Below, piece after piece: positions 7,960 through 16,239 of a DNA stretch of 64,000 nt. Origin of the DNA: Actinomadura latina NBRC 106108 (GTDB lineage Bacteria > Actinomycetota > Actinomycetes > Streptosporangiales > Streptosporangiaceae); NCBI RefSeq assembly GCF_001552195.1, contig NZ_BCQS01000032.1:1-64000 (forward strand). The letters run 5' to 3'. The notes under the pieces are model-generated. The model ran no database searches and had not been told where the DNA came from. It saw only the letters and a list, made by a program, of their open reading frames with translations. The position numbers and the translations under genes were made by a program. How positions within the stretch are numbered: the stretch's first letter is position 1; every line of letters starts with the position of its first letter.

Positions 7960-8547
7960 TTAGTTCAGCGTGGGGTCGTCGGGAAAAGTGGAGACGAACG
8001 CCAGATCGCCGCCCTGCCTGCGCAGGACGTCCTGCCACAGCCGGACCGGGTCGCCGGCGAACACGTCCCCGGCCTCGGCGGGCACCAGGTACCAGGAGCC
8101 GTCCTCGATCTCGCCGCGCAGCTGGCCCGCCGACCAGCCCGCGTATCCGGCGAACACCCGCAGCTGCAGCAGCTCCGCCGCCAGCAGCCCGGGCGGGGCC
8201 TCCAAGTCGACGAGCCCCACCCGCGCGACCTCGGCGCCGCCGTCGAGGGCCCGCCAGCCGAGCGGCTCGTCCTCGCCGGGGAGGCGGGCCAGGGCGAGCG
8301 GGTGCTCCAGCGCGACGGGACCGCCCTGGAAGACCACGGCGGGTCCGGTGGCGAGCTCGCCCCACGGCGGGAGCACGCGGTCCACGGGGACCTCGGTCGG
8401 CCGGTTGAGGACAACTCCGAGCGTCCCTCCGCCGATGTCGTGCTCGACCAGCAGGACGACGCTCCGCCGAAAGTTCGGATCTTCCAGCTGAGGGGTCGCC
8501 ACCAGCAGGAGCCCCACCCTGATGCCGTCTTCCATGGGTTCCATCAT
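7960..8547 (-). CDS. YqgE/AlgH family protein
   Basis: 195 residues from the ATG at 8547; ATGs at 8544 and 8535 (MEDGIRVGLLLVATPQ) are equally possible and give the usual family length. Signature segments: RVGLLLVATPQLEDPNFRRSVVLLVEH, GTLGVVLNRPTEVPV, GGPVALEHPLALAR and FAGYAGWSAGQLRGEIEDGSWYLV. The family is widespread and its biochemical role is not settled. Translationally coupled to the DUF3039 gene downstream. Confidence 0.92.
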   Translation of the reverse strand: MMEPMEDGIRVGLLLVATPQLEDPNFRRSVVLLVEHDIGGGTLGVVLNRPTEVPVDRVLPPWGELATGPAVVFQGGPVALEHPLALARLPGEDEPLGWRALDGGAEVARVGLVDLEAPPGLLAAELLQLRVFAGYAGWSAGQLRGEIEDGSWYLVPAEAGDVFAGDPVRLWQDVLRRQGGDLAFVSTFPDDPTLN

Positions 8548-8695
8548 GCGTTGCGCGGACCTCCGGCGGCACGTCTCCCCGCTCGTTAGCCTGTTACGCA
8601 TTCCTATCGATGGGGATATCGGCACCACAAGGTCCTGGGTTAAGAATGATCTAGGATCACCGGCCACCCGCTTGGTGCTCACCGAGAGGACAGCG

Positions 8696-9364
8696 ATGCA
8701 GTTGCCCAGGGTCGTCATCGCCGCCGTGTTCGTCCTGCTCACGGTGTTGCTCGTGTACCAGGCCCTGACGAAGTCGGACGGGGCGGAGTCGCGCGCGTCC
8801 ACGTCGGCGTCCACGTCGGCGAGCCCCAGCCCGTCCGGCAGCGGCACGTCGCCGTCCGCGTCCGGGACGCCCACCCGGTCCGGGACGCCCACCCGGTCCG
8901 GGACGCCGAAGCCGCCCGCGCAGCCGGTGACCGCGAGCATCGGCGCGGTCTCCTGCCCGGAGCGCACCGTGCACGTCAAGGTCCGCAACACCGGGACGCA
9001 GACCGAGGACTTCTCCGTCGAGCGGGACGACGGCGGCGCCGCCGTCCCCGGCAAGATCCCGCCGAACAACACCCGGACGCTCTCGGTCAAGCTGCGCGAG
9101 GACCGCCGCACCGATCTCACCGTCACCTGGGCGAACAAGCTGATCGAATCGAAGACGGTCAAGGCGAACTGCAAGAAGGCGGGCGCGGGGGCGCCGACCG
9201 AGACGCCGCCGGGCAGCCTGCCGCACACCGGCCCGGACACCGTCCTGTGGGCGCGGGCCGCGACCGGGGCCGGCATCCTCCTCACCGGCGCGATCATCTT
9301 CTGGTACGGCGGTGTCTGGCCCCGCCGCCGGGAGAAGATGTTCGCCACCGAGAAGTCCGACTAG
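8696..9364 (+). CDS. Sortase-anchored surface protein with LPHTG sorting signal
   Basis: 222 residues from the ATG at 8696, five bases after GAGAGGA. Residues 5-22 form a signal or anchor helix (VVIAAVFVLLTVLLVYQA). A Ser/Thr/Pro/Gly-rich stalk follows (about 25-80, with SGTPTR repeats). A compact beta domain contains two cysteines (CPERTVHVKVRNTG and KTVKANCKK). The C-terminus has LPHTG at 175-179, a hydrophobic helix (GAGILLTGAIIFWYGGV) and RRREK, the complete sortase pattern. I expect export and covalent attachment to peptidoglycan. No sortase gene lies in this window. The domain between the cysteines is not recognised. Confidence 0.85.
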   Translation: MQLPRVVIAAVFVLLTVLLVYQALTKSDGAESRASTSASTSASPSPSGSGTSPSASGTPTRSGTPTRSGTPKPPAQPVTASIGAVSCPERTVHVKVRNTGTQTEDFSVERDDGGAAVPGKIPPNNTRTLSVKLREDRRTDLTVTWANKLIESKTVKANCKKAGAGAPTETPPGSLPHTGPDTVLWARAATGAGILLTGAIIFWYGGVWPRRREKMFATEKSD

Positions 9365-9409
9365 GCCCCGCCGGCCGGGCTTCCCGCCCCGCCGGTCAGG
9401 CCCCGCCGG

Positions 9410-10813
9410 TCAGGCTTCCGTGCGCGGACGGCCGCCGGCGGCCTCGCGGACGGCGCCGGCGACACGCGTCGCCACGTCCGGGTGGAAGACGCTCGGAATG
9501 ATGTAGTTGGGGCCGATCTCCTCCGGCAGGACGACCTCGGCGAGCGCCGTCGCGGCGGCGGCCAGCATGTCCAGGGTGACGCCGTCGGCCTGCGCGTCCA
9601 GCAGGCCGCGGAAGACGCCGGGGAACGCCAGCACGTTGTTGATCTGGTTGGGGTAGTCGCTGCGGCCGGTGGCGACGACGGCGGCGTGCTCGCGGGCCTC
9701 GTCCGGGGCCACCTCGGGCTCGGGGTTGGCGAGCGCGAACACGATCGCGTCGTCGTTCATCGTCGCGATGTCGTCGCCGTTCAGGATGCCCGGGGCCGAG
9801 ACGCCGATGAACACGTCGGCGTCCTTGACGGCGCCGCGCAGGTCGCCCGCGTAGCCGGACGCGTTGGTGTGCTCGGCGATCCAGCGGAGCGAGTCGTCCA
9901 GGTCGTCGCGGCCCTTGTGGACGGCGCCGAGGTAGTCGCACACGACGAGGTCGCGTGCGCCCGCGTGCATCAGCAGCTTCAGGATGGCGCTGCCGGCGGC
10001 GCCCGCGCCCGCCATCGTGATGCGGACGGCGCCGATGTCCTTGCCGACGACGCGGAGCGCGTTGGTCAGCGCGGCCAGCACGCAGATCGCCGTGCCGTGC
10101 TGGTCGTCGTGGAAGACGGGGATGTCGAGCAGCTCGCGCAGCCGCCGCTCGACCTCGAAGCAGCGCGGCGCGGAGATGTCCTCCAGGTTGATGCCGCCGA
10201 ACGCGGGCGCGATGATCTGCACGGTCCGGACGATCTCGTCGGTGTCCTGCGTGTCGAGGCAGATCGGCCACGCGTCGATCCCGGCGAACCGCTTGAACAG
10301 CGCCGCCTTGCCCTCCATGACGGGCAGCGCAGCCTCCGGGCCGATGTTGCCGAGGCCGAGCACCGCCGACCCGTCGGTGACGACCGCGACGCTGTTGCGC
10401 TTGATGGTCAGCCGCCGGACGTCCTCGGGGTTGCGCGCGATGGCGAGGGAGACGCGGGCGACACCGGGCGTGTAGGCCATCGACAGCTCGTCGCGGTTGC
10501 GCAGCGGCACCTTCGACTGCATCTCGATCTTGCCGCCGAGGTGCATCAGGAACGTCCGGTCGCTGACCTTGTGGATCTTGACGGCCTCGATGCCCTCCAG
10601 CGCGCCGGCGATCGCCTCGGCGTGCTGGGTGTCGCGGGTCGCGATCGTCACGTCGATGCGCAGCGTCTCGTGGGCGGCGGTGTTGACGTCGAGGGCCGTG
10701 ACGATGCCGCCGGCGTTCTCGACCACGTGGGTGATCTGGCTGACGGCCCTGCCGCCGGCGGGGACCTCCAGCCGGACGGTGATGGAGTACGAAACGCTCG
10801 GCACGCTCGCCAC
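9410..10813 (-). CDS. NAD(P)-dependent malic enzyme with N-terminal ACT domain
   Basis: 467 residues from the GTG at 10813, eight bases after AAGGAG. Residues 8-80 resemble an ACT domain (SITVRLEVPAGGRAVSQITHVVENAGG). The catalytic part shows YTPGVARVSLAI, VVTDGSAVLGLGNIGPEAALPVMEGKAALF, PVFHDDQHGTAICVLAAL and a Rossmann fold (ITMAGAGAAGSAI, VFIGVSAPGIL, VFALANPEPEV). It should decarboxylate malate to pyruvate and CO2 with reduction of NAD or NADP. The ACT domain suggests allosteric control by a small ligand. No phosphotransacetylase domain is attached. Confidence 0.93.
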   Translation of the reverse strand: MASVPSVSYSITVRLEVPAGGRAVSQITHVVENAGGIVTALDVNTAAHETLRIDVTIATRDTQHAEAIAGALEGIEAVKIHKVSDRTFLMHLGGKIEMQSKVPLRNRDELSMAYTPGVARVSLAIARNPEDVRRLTIKRNSVAVVTDGSAVLGLGNIGPEAALPVMEGKAALFKRFAGIDAWPICLDTQDTDEIVRTVQIIAPAFGGINLEDISAPRCFEVERRLRELLDIPVFHDDQHGTAICVLAALTNALRVVGKDIGAVRITMAGAGAAGSAILKLLMHAGARDLVVCDYLGAVHKGRDDLDDSLRWIAEHTNASGYAGDLRGAVKDADVFIGVSAPGILNGDDIATMNDDAIVFALANPEPEVAPDEAREHAAVVATGRSDYPNQINNVLAFPGVFRGLLDAQADGVTLDMLAAAATALAEVVLPEEIGPNYIIPSVFHPDVATRVAGAVREAAGGRPRTEA

Positions 10814-11161
10814 GACGACTGCTCCTTGCTGTCCGGGTTGTCCTCGTCCCGCGCGCGCCGCCGTGGAACCGGCACGGTGCGTCCGGGGGCCGCGGCCCGG
10901 GTCCGGTCCCCGCGACTCGGAAAGCCCGCGCCGCGACGACGGACATCTCGACGGTCGCCGGCACGGCCGGCCTCATGACGCCGGTCAGGAGGTTGCGGAG
11001 CCGCGGATCGGCCGGGTCGGCCCCGTGGAAGTGCTGCACGCGGGCCGTCCGAGCACGGTCATCTCATCGAGCATACGCGCAACATCGCGGCGGGGTGTCC
11101 CGATCGCCCCGGCTCGTTCGCCTTCCGCCGACGCCGGGGCGGCGCCGGCGGAGGGCGCCCG
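10814..11161. other. 348-base gap between malic enzyme and thioredoxin-TPR genes
   Basis: No convincing ORF in any frame. It should hold the promoter and 5' leader of the malic enzyme gene; a minus-strand TATGCT near 11070-11080 is a weak -10 candidate, which would give a leader of over 200 bases. The far end carries the terminator of the thioredoxin gene. Confidence 0.5.
11120..11156 (-). terminator. Hairpin terminator after the thioredoxin-TPR gene
   Basis: GCCTTCCGCCG (11120-11130) pairs with CGGCGGAGGGC (11146-11156) with a single G-T wobble, immediately downstream of the stop at 11162. Confidence 0.55.
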
Positions 11162-12136
11162 TCAGAACAGGGCGGACTGCAGGCCGCGGCGGGCCCTGCC
11201 GATGCGCGGGTCGTCCGGCGGCAGCAGCTCGAACAGCGACAGCAGGTGCTTGCGCGCCGCGTCGCGGTCGTCGCCCGCGCTGCCGCGCACGGCGGCCAGC
11301 AGCCGGTCGAACGCCTCGTCGATGCGGCCGGACACCATCTCCACGTCGGACGCGCTGATCTGCGCCTGGACGTCGCCGGGCTTGTCGGCGGCCTCCTGGA
11401 GGGCGCGCTCGGCGTCCAGCGACCCGGCGCGCAGGCTCAGCTCGACGAGCGCGAGGCCCTGCCTGGCCTGGCCGTCCCGCGGGTCGCCGGCGAGGACCCG
11501 CTCGAACGCGGCCTTCGCGGCGGGCAGGTCGCCGCGCTGCAGGGCGTCGTCGGCCTCGGCGTACACGGGGTCGCCGGCGGGCACGGCCCCGGCGTCGGCC
11601 GCCGGCTGCTCGCCCTCGGGCGCGTCCGGCAGGATGCCCTCCTTGCGCAGCGCCTCGAAGAGCTGGTCGATGGCCTGGCGGACCTGCGGCTCGGGCGCCG
11701 CGCCGTTCAGGAACGGCAGCAGCTGGCCGGCGACGACCGCCGCGACGAACGGGATGCCGCGCACGCCCATCTGCTGCATGTAGGCGGCGAGCTGCGGGTT
11801 CGCGTCGATGTCGACCTTCGCGAGCACCCACGTGCCGGCCGCCTCGGCGGCGAGCTTCTCCAGGATGGGGCCGAGCTGCTTGCACGGCCCGCACCACTCC
11901 GCCCAGAAGTCGACGAGGACGGGCACGGACTGCGACCGCTCCACGACCTCGGTGTTGAAGGTCTCGTCGGTGACGTCCACGACGTACTGGCCGGCGGCAC
12001 CACCGGCTCCATCGGCTCCACCGGCGCCCGCCGGCGCGCCGCCGCCCTGGGCGCGGCGTTCCTGCTGCTTCCTTGTGGCCGCCTGGCGCGCCCCCAGGTC
12101 GATGGCCCCGTGCAACGAAAAGTCCCGAGAAGGCAT
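11162..12136 (-). CDS. Thioredoxin-domain/TPR co-chaperone-like protein (CnoX/YbbN type)
   Basis: 324 residues from ATG 12136 (AGGA seven bases upstream; an in-frame ATG at 12154 is alternative). After MPSRDFSLHGAIDLGARQAA and a Gly/Ala linker comes a thioredoxin fold with WCGPC at 81-85 and GVRGIPFVAAVV. The C-terminal half is helical TPR-like (DDALQRGDLPAAKAAFERVL, GQARQGLALVELSLRAG). This is the architecture of CnoX/YbbN proteins, which link redox protection with chaperone transfer; the intact CGPC suggests redox activity. Cytoplasmic, no signal peptide. Confidence 0.88.
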   Translation of the reverse strand: MPSRDFSLHGAIDLGARQAATRKQQERRAQGGGAPAGAGGADGAGGAAGQYVVDVTDETFNTEVVERSQSVPVLVDFWAEWCGPCKQLGPILEKLAAEAAGTWVLAKVDIDANPQLAAYMQQMGVRGIPFVAAVVAGQLLPFLNGAAPEPQVRQAIDQLFEALRKEGILPDAPEGEQPAADAGAVPAGDPVYAEADDALQRGDLPAAKAAFERVLAGDPRDGQARQGLALVELSLRAGSLDAERALQEAADKPGDVQAQISASDVEMVSGRIDEAFDRLLAAVRGSAGDDRDAARKHLLSLFELLPPDDPRIGRARRGLQSALF

Positions 12137-12328
12137 GGGTCCATCCTGCCCCATGACCGCACCGCGCCGTGCGTCCGTCCGCTCCCAGCGGAGCGCGCCG
12201 CCGGGGCCGGACGTCCAGCACGCCCACCTTCGTGATACAAACCGGGAATTGTCGGCCTTTCTTGAATTCTCCCCTTCGGCGCGGAAGGCAAAGAATCCAG
12301 GCGGGTCGCTGTAAAGGCAAAAAGATTG

Positions 12329-12358
12329 CTGACAGCCATCACCAAGCCCGGTTATAGT
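12329..12358 (+). promoter_or_regulatory. Candidate sigma-70 type promoter for the ABC transporter pair
   Basis: CTGACA (12329-12334), an 18-base spacer, then TATAGT (12353-12358). These are close to consensus for a GC-rich genome and give a start near 12365. If so, the GTG at 12516 has a leader of about 150 bases. Confidence 0.5.
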
Positions 12359-12394
12359 CACGATGTCGATGCATCGCGGCCGGCAAAAGCGGCC

Positions 12395-12431
12395 GGTGCC
12401 CGCCGGACGGCGGCCCGGCCCGGCGGGCACC
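12395..12431 (+). promoter_or_regulatory. Leader hairpin upstream of the ABC ATPase gene
   Basis: GGTGCCCGCCGG (12395-12406) and CCGGCGGGCACC (12420-12431) form a perfect 12-bp stem with a 13-base loop inside the predicted leader. It could be an attenuator or simply structured mRNA; no T-run follows. A smaller CGGCC/GGCCG hairpin precedes it. Confidence 0.4.
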
Positions 12432-12515
12432 GCGTGGCGGGTTGGGGGACCCGTGGCCACCGGGACGCCCGTGCCGGCGCCGCGAACGCATGACGAGCAA
12501 CGGGGGGAAACACTT

Positions 12516-13487
12516 GTGATCGCGGAGCATTCCGTGATCGTGGCCCGAGGAATGGGTGTCCGCCGCGGGGGGCGGTGGCTCCTGCGCCCGGTGACCTTCG
12601 GCATACCCGAAGGCGTGGTCGGCCTGGCCGGTCCACCTGGTGCCGGTAAATCCACTCTGCTGGCCACGTTCGCGACGCTGCGCAGGCCGAATGCCGGCCT
12701 GCTGCGCATTCTCGGACATGACATATCGAACGCCGCCGGGCTGCGGGCCGCGCGGGCCGGGATCGGCTACCTGCCGGCCCGGTTCTCCCGCGCCGAGAGC
12801 ATGACGGCCGGCGAGTTCGTCGCGTACGCGGCGTACTACAAGCGGACGAGCGCGTCCGCCGCGCGCTCCATGCTGAGGCGGCTCGACCTCGCCGACGCCG
12901 CCGGGACGGAGCTGGCGCTGCTGCCGCCCGAGGTGCGGCTGCGCGCGGGGCTCGCCGCCGCGTGCGTCCACGAGCCGAGCGTCGTGCTCCTGGACGAGCC
13001 GTTCGGCGAACTGTGCGCCGCCGCCGAGCCGTGGCCGACCGGCGCGGCCGGTCCCGGCGGGTCCGCGCTGACCGCCGCGATGGCGGAGCTGATCCCGGTG
13101 CTGCGCTCGCTGGCGCCGACGGTGGTCGTCACCGCCGACGCCACCGAGACGCTCACCGGCTGGTGCGACCGCCTGTTCACGCTCGCCCGCGGCCGGCTGA
13201 CCGAGCAGCCCACCCAGTCGGCCGGCGCGCGCCGCGGCCGCTCCGCCGCCGACCGGCGCGGCGCCGCCACGCTCGCACCGCAGGGCGCCGACGCGCTGGC
13301 GCGGCCGGGCGCCGACGCGCAGCCGCCGCGCCGGGCCGCCGCCGCGCCGAGCCGCCGGCCCGCGCTGCCGGCGCTGCCGCGGCTCTCGCCGCCGCAGCTG
13401 ACCGGGCTGGCGCAGCTGACCGGGCTGGCGCAGCTGACCGGGTTGGGGGCGCGGCGGCCGCCCGCCGGGAGCGCCACCGGTGTCTGA
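12516..13487 (+). CDS. ABC transporter ATP-binding protein with degenerate signature motif
   Basis: 323 residues from a GTG at 12516 after GGGGGGAAA; the frame is open upstream to an ATG at 12363, so a longer form is possible. Walker A is GPPGAGKST (39-47) and Walker B VVLLDEPF (156-163). Where LSGGQ is expected the protein has LLPPEVRLRAGLA (135-147), and the H-loop position reads VTADATE. Both changes suggest weakened or regulatory ATPase activity. From about residue 235 the C-terminus is Ala/Arg/Pro-rich and ends in QLTGLA repeats. It overlaps the permease gene by 8 bases. Confidence 0.85.
   Translation: MIAEHSVIVARGMGVRRGGRWLLRPVTFGIPEGVVGLAGPPGAGKSTLLATFATLRRPNAGLLRILGHDISNAAGLRAARAGIGYLPARFSRAESMTAGEFVAYAAYYKRTSASAARSMLRRLDLADAAGTELALLPPEVRLRAGLAAACVHEPSVVLLDEPFGELCAAAEPWPTGAAGPGGSALTAAMAELIPVLRSLAPTVVVTADATETLTGWCDRLFTLARGRLTEQPTQSAGARRGRSAADRRGAATLAPQGADALARPGADAQPPRRAAAAPSRRPALPALPRLSPPQLTGLAQLTGLAQLTGLGARRPPAGSATGV
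13395..13448. repeat. 18-bp tandem repeat at the 3' end of the ABC ATPase gene
   Basis: Three units of CAGCTGACCGGGCTGGCG (third slightly diverged, GGTTGGGG) encode Q-L-T-G-L-A three times near the C-terminus. The length is a multiple of three. Confidence 0.85.
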
Positions 13488-14799
13488 CCTCGGGCGGGTG
13501 CTCCGGCTGGACGCCCGTCGCACGGCACTGCTGGTCGCGGTGCCGGTCCTCACCGTGGTCGGGACGGCGGCGGCGCTGCCGGCGCTCTGCCTCTCCGCCG
13601 CGTACTGGGACAACACGGTCGTCGCGCTGGTCAACACCGTCCGCTTCCTCGGGCCGGTCGCCGCCGCGCTGGCGGCGTGGGCGGCGGTCCGCGAGCGGCC
13701 GCTCGACTACCTGCGCGACCTCACCGCGCGCTCGCCCGCCACCGGCGCGCTGCTCGACCTCCTGCTGCTGTCCTCGGCGGCCCTCGTCTCCTATACCGCG
13801 GTCACGGCGCTCGTCGTCGCCGTCACGCTGGCGCAGGCGGAGGCCGGGCACCCGCACCCCCTCGGCGTGATCGCGGGCGCGGGCGCGCTCGTCCTGCACG
13901 TCGTCGTCGGCTACCTGACGGGACGCGTCGTCCCGCACCGCGCGACGGCTGCCCTGGCGTTCGGCGCGACGTCGATGTGGGCGGCGCTGCGCATCCCCGG
14001 CGTGTCGTGGTGGAGCCTCCTGCCCCCCGCCGCGTTCCCCCGCATCGACCTGTTCACCACGCTGCGCCCCCGGGTGTTCGCCGACCAGGCCGCCTGGACC
14101 GTCGGGCTGACGGCCGCGCTGATCCTCGGCTACGTGCTGTGGGCGACGCGGCGGTTCCTGCTCGTCCTGCCGCTGGCCGCCGCGCTGGCCGCGACCGGCG
14201 CCGCCACGCTCGGCCTGCACGGCTCCGGCGGCGGGACCGTCCGCGCCGCACCCGCGCAGCCCGCGTGCCGGCTGTGGCCGGTGACCGTCTGCGTGCATCC
14301 CGCACTGCGGGCCGCGCTGCCTCGCCTGACGGCGGCGGTCATCCCGCTCGCCGCGCGGCTCAACGGCACTCCCGGCGAGTTCACCGAGGTGCGGCAGCGT
14401 CCGGACTGGGCGCCGGTCTCAGTGGTGGGCGGCGTCGCCTTCATCCACCTCGACGACGGCCTCTCTCCCGGATACGCCGCGCGGGCCGTCCGGCAGATCA
14501 GCCGGGCGGTCAAGGACTCCCCCGCCTGCGAGGCCGATTCCAGCGGCTACCAGGCGCTGGTCGACGCGTGGCTCATCGGCGACGACCCCCCGTCCATCGC
14601 CGACGCTCGCGCGGCCCGCCGGTTCGCGTCCTGGACCGAGCGGCAGCGCCGCGCCTGGCTGCGCCACCACTTCACCGCGTACCGCACCTGCTCCCTCGGC
14701 CCGGGCGACTTCCGCCCCGGTCACGCGAAGAAGCACCGCTCGGCCAAGAACTCCGACCGCAGGACGTTCAACCGTGCTAATCCCCCGACGCGACGATGA
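13480..14799 (+). CDS. ABC-2-like membrane protein, permease partner
   Basis: 439 residues from GTG 13480. About six hydrophobic segments lie in the first 235 residues (TALLVAVPVLTVVGTAAAL, FLGPVAAALAAWAAV, ALVSYTAVTALVVAVTLA, LVLHVVVGYLTG and a pair around 200-240). After them comes an extracytoplasmic domain of roughly 190 residues with three or four cysteines (CRLWPVTVC, ACEADSSG, RTCSLGPG) and a basic tail. The 8-base overlap with the ATPase gene makes a functional pair likely. Substrate unknown; similar pairs are often annotated as export systems. Confidence 0.75.
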   Translation: MSDLGRVLRLDARRTALLVAVPVLTVVGTAAALPALCLSAAYWDNTVVALVNTVRFLGPVAAALAAWAAVRERPLDYLRDLTARSPATGALLDLLLLSSAALVSYTAVTALVVAVTLAQAEAGHPHPLGVIAGAGALVLHVVVGYLTGRVVPHRATAALAFGATSMWAALRIPGVSWWSLLPPAAFPRIDLFTTLRPRVFADQAAWTVGLTAALILGYVLWATRRFLLVLPLAAALAATGAATLGLHGSGGGTVRAAPAQPACRLWPVTVCVHPALRAALPRLTAAVIPLAARLNGTPGEFTEVRQRPDWAPVSVVGGVAFIHLDDGLSPGYAARAVRQISRAVKDSPACEADSSGYQALVDAWLIGDDPPSIADARAARRFASWTERQRRAWLRHHFTAYRTCSLGPGDFRPGHAKKHRSAKNSDRRTFNRANPPTRR

Positions 14800-14883
14800 G
14801 AACGGCGTCCGACCACGCCCGGCCCTTCGCCGAGCAGAAGCGACAGGTGGGAACCGCGCCAGTCGCCCTGGCGACGGGTTCCT

Positions 14884-14927
14884 CTGCGTGGCCGCGGCGG
14901 CCACCCCCAGCAGCCGCGGCCACGCAG
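14884..14927. terminator. Bidirectional hairpin terminator between convergent genes
   Basis: A perfect 15-bp inverted repeat (14884-14898 with 14913-14927, arm CTGCGTGGCCGCGGC) and 14-base loop lies between the permease gene on the plus strand and the DUF3817 gene on the minus strand, 6 bases before the stop of the latter. Confidence 0.75.
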
Positions 14928-14932
14928 AAGTC

Positions 14933-15241
14933 TCAGGCCCGCCCGGCGGGCTGCGCGGCGGGCGTCACGGGCCGGGCCCAGTGGCGCTCCACGAGGACCG
15001 GGGCCACCGGCAGAAAGGCGGCGCCGAGCGCCAGGACGGTGCGCTTGAGGTCCCAGCCGAGCTGCTCGCGGACGAGGAACACCAGGCCGACGTAGGCCAT
15101 GAACAGGACTCCGTGCAGCGGTCCCATCAGCTGGACGCCCACCGGCGCGTCCGCGCCGTACTTGAGCGGCATCGCGACCAGCAGCAGGAGCAGGAACGAG
15201 ATCGCCTCCGCGACGGAGACGAGCCGGAAAACACGAATCAT
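14933..15241 (-). CDS. DUF3817 integral membrane protein
   Basis: 102 residues starting MIRVFRLVSVAEAISFLLLLLVAMPLKY at ATG 15241. Three hydrophobic segments (about 12-30, 42-60, 72-90) with the family pattern GPLHGVLFMAYVGLVFLVREQLGW. A longer upstream ATG start (15271) lacks support. DUF3817 proteins are small actinobacterial membrane proteins of unknown function. Convergent with the ABC permease and divergent from the DUF4230 gene. Confidence 0.88.
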   Translation of the reverse strand: MIRVFRLVSVAEAISFLLLLLVAMPLKYGADAPVGVQLMGPLHGVLFMAYVGLVFLVREQLGWDLKRTVLALGAAFLPVAPVLVERHWARPVTPAAQPAGRA

Positions 15242-15371
15242 GTCCACGCCCCGACAACGGGCCACTCTCACCTGGGGTTTCGGCCCGCCCTATGGCCTTG
15301 ATCACACCTGGTCCACGCTGACCTCACCGGACCGCCAGGTATTGGACGGAGATGTCGGGAATGCTTGGTGC

Positions 15372-16076
15372 ATGGCTCGCTCGGAATCCCGGAACGACGC
15401 GCCCCCCAAGCCGTCCCCCGAACGGACCCGCGCCCCCCGGCGCGGCCTCCTCACCCCGCTCGTACTGATCGTCGCGACGATCGCGCTCGTGCTGGTGGCG
15501 CAGCAGGCCCTGCACGGCCTGCCGGGCTGGCTGAACCCGTTCGGCACGGAGACGAAGGACCGCAGCGGGCCCGTCCTGCTGAAGTCGATCCGCGACCTGC
15601 ACCGCTACGAGGCGGCGAGCGGCAGCTTCCAGGTGATCGTGGACCTGGAGAAGGACGCCAAGTTCCTGCCGGGGTCGCTGCGCGGCAAGCGCACGCTGTT
15701 CGTCGGCAACGGCACCGTCGACGCCTATGTGGACTTCTCCAAGCTCGGCTCGGGCGCCGTCAAGGTCAACGAGGACCGGACGTCCGCGACCATCACGCTC
15801 CCGCGCGCCCAGCTGGAGAAGACCAACCTGGACCCGAAGACCAGCTACGTCTACGCCACCGAACGCGGCCTCATCGACCGCTTCGGCGACTTCTTCAGCT
15901 CGAACCCGAACAACCAGCAGCAGCTCTACGTCCTGGCGTCCCAGAAGATCCAGACCGCCGCCGAGCAGAGCGGCCTGAAGGAACGCGCGGACGCCAACAC
16001 GAAGTCGATGCTGGAGAACATGCTCAAGGCCCTCGGCTTCAAGACGGTAACCGTCCAGCAGCCCAACACCCAGTAG
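15372..16076 (+). CDS. DUF4230 membrane-anchored protein
   Basis: 234 residues from ATG 15372. A basic, Pro-rich N-terminus is followed by one transmembrane helix (residues 27-48, LLTPLVLIVATIALVLVAQQAL), so the protein is probably anchored with its C-terminal domain outside. That domain has the DUF4230 features: VLLKSIRDLHRYEAASGSFQVIVDLEKD, FVGNGTVDAYVDFSKL and TITLPRAQLEKTNLD, with a helical end. Function unknown. Confidence 0.85.
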   Translation: MARSESRNDAPPKPSPERTRAPRRGLLTPLVLIVATIALVLVAQQALHGLPGWLNPFGTETKDRSGPVLLKSIRDLHRYEAASGSFQVIVDLEKDAKFLPGSLRGKRTLFVGNGTVDAYVDFSKLGSGAVKVNEDRTSATITLPRAQLEKTNLDPKTSYVYATERGLIDRFGDFFSSNPNNQQQLYVLASQKIQTAAEQSGLKERADANTKSMLENMLKALGFKTVTVQQPNTQ

Positions 16077-16096
16077 GCCCCACTGACCCCGGCCCC

Positions 16097-16123
16097 GGCC
16101 CCGGCCACGGGGCAACCGGGGCC
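16097..16123. terminator. Hairpin terminator between convergent DUF4230 and thiolase genes
   Basis: GGCCCCGG (16097-16104) pairs with CCGGGGCC (16116-16123), 20 bases past the DUF4230 stop. The rest of the 163-base gap to 16240 holds only further imperfect inverted repeats, including GGTTC/GAACC near 16147. Confidence 0.5.
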
Positions 16124-16239
16124 ATCGCGATCGCGTCCGAAGGCAGGTTCGAGCTTGCGAGAACCTGATCGCGCAGCGAGCCGCAAGGCGAGCCGGAGCG
16201 ATGCCGGCGATCGCCAGTGTTCCGACCGGTTCCGAGCCG

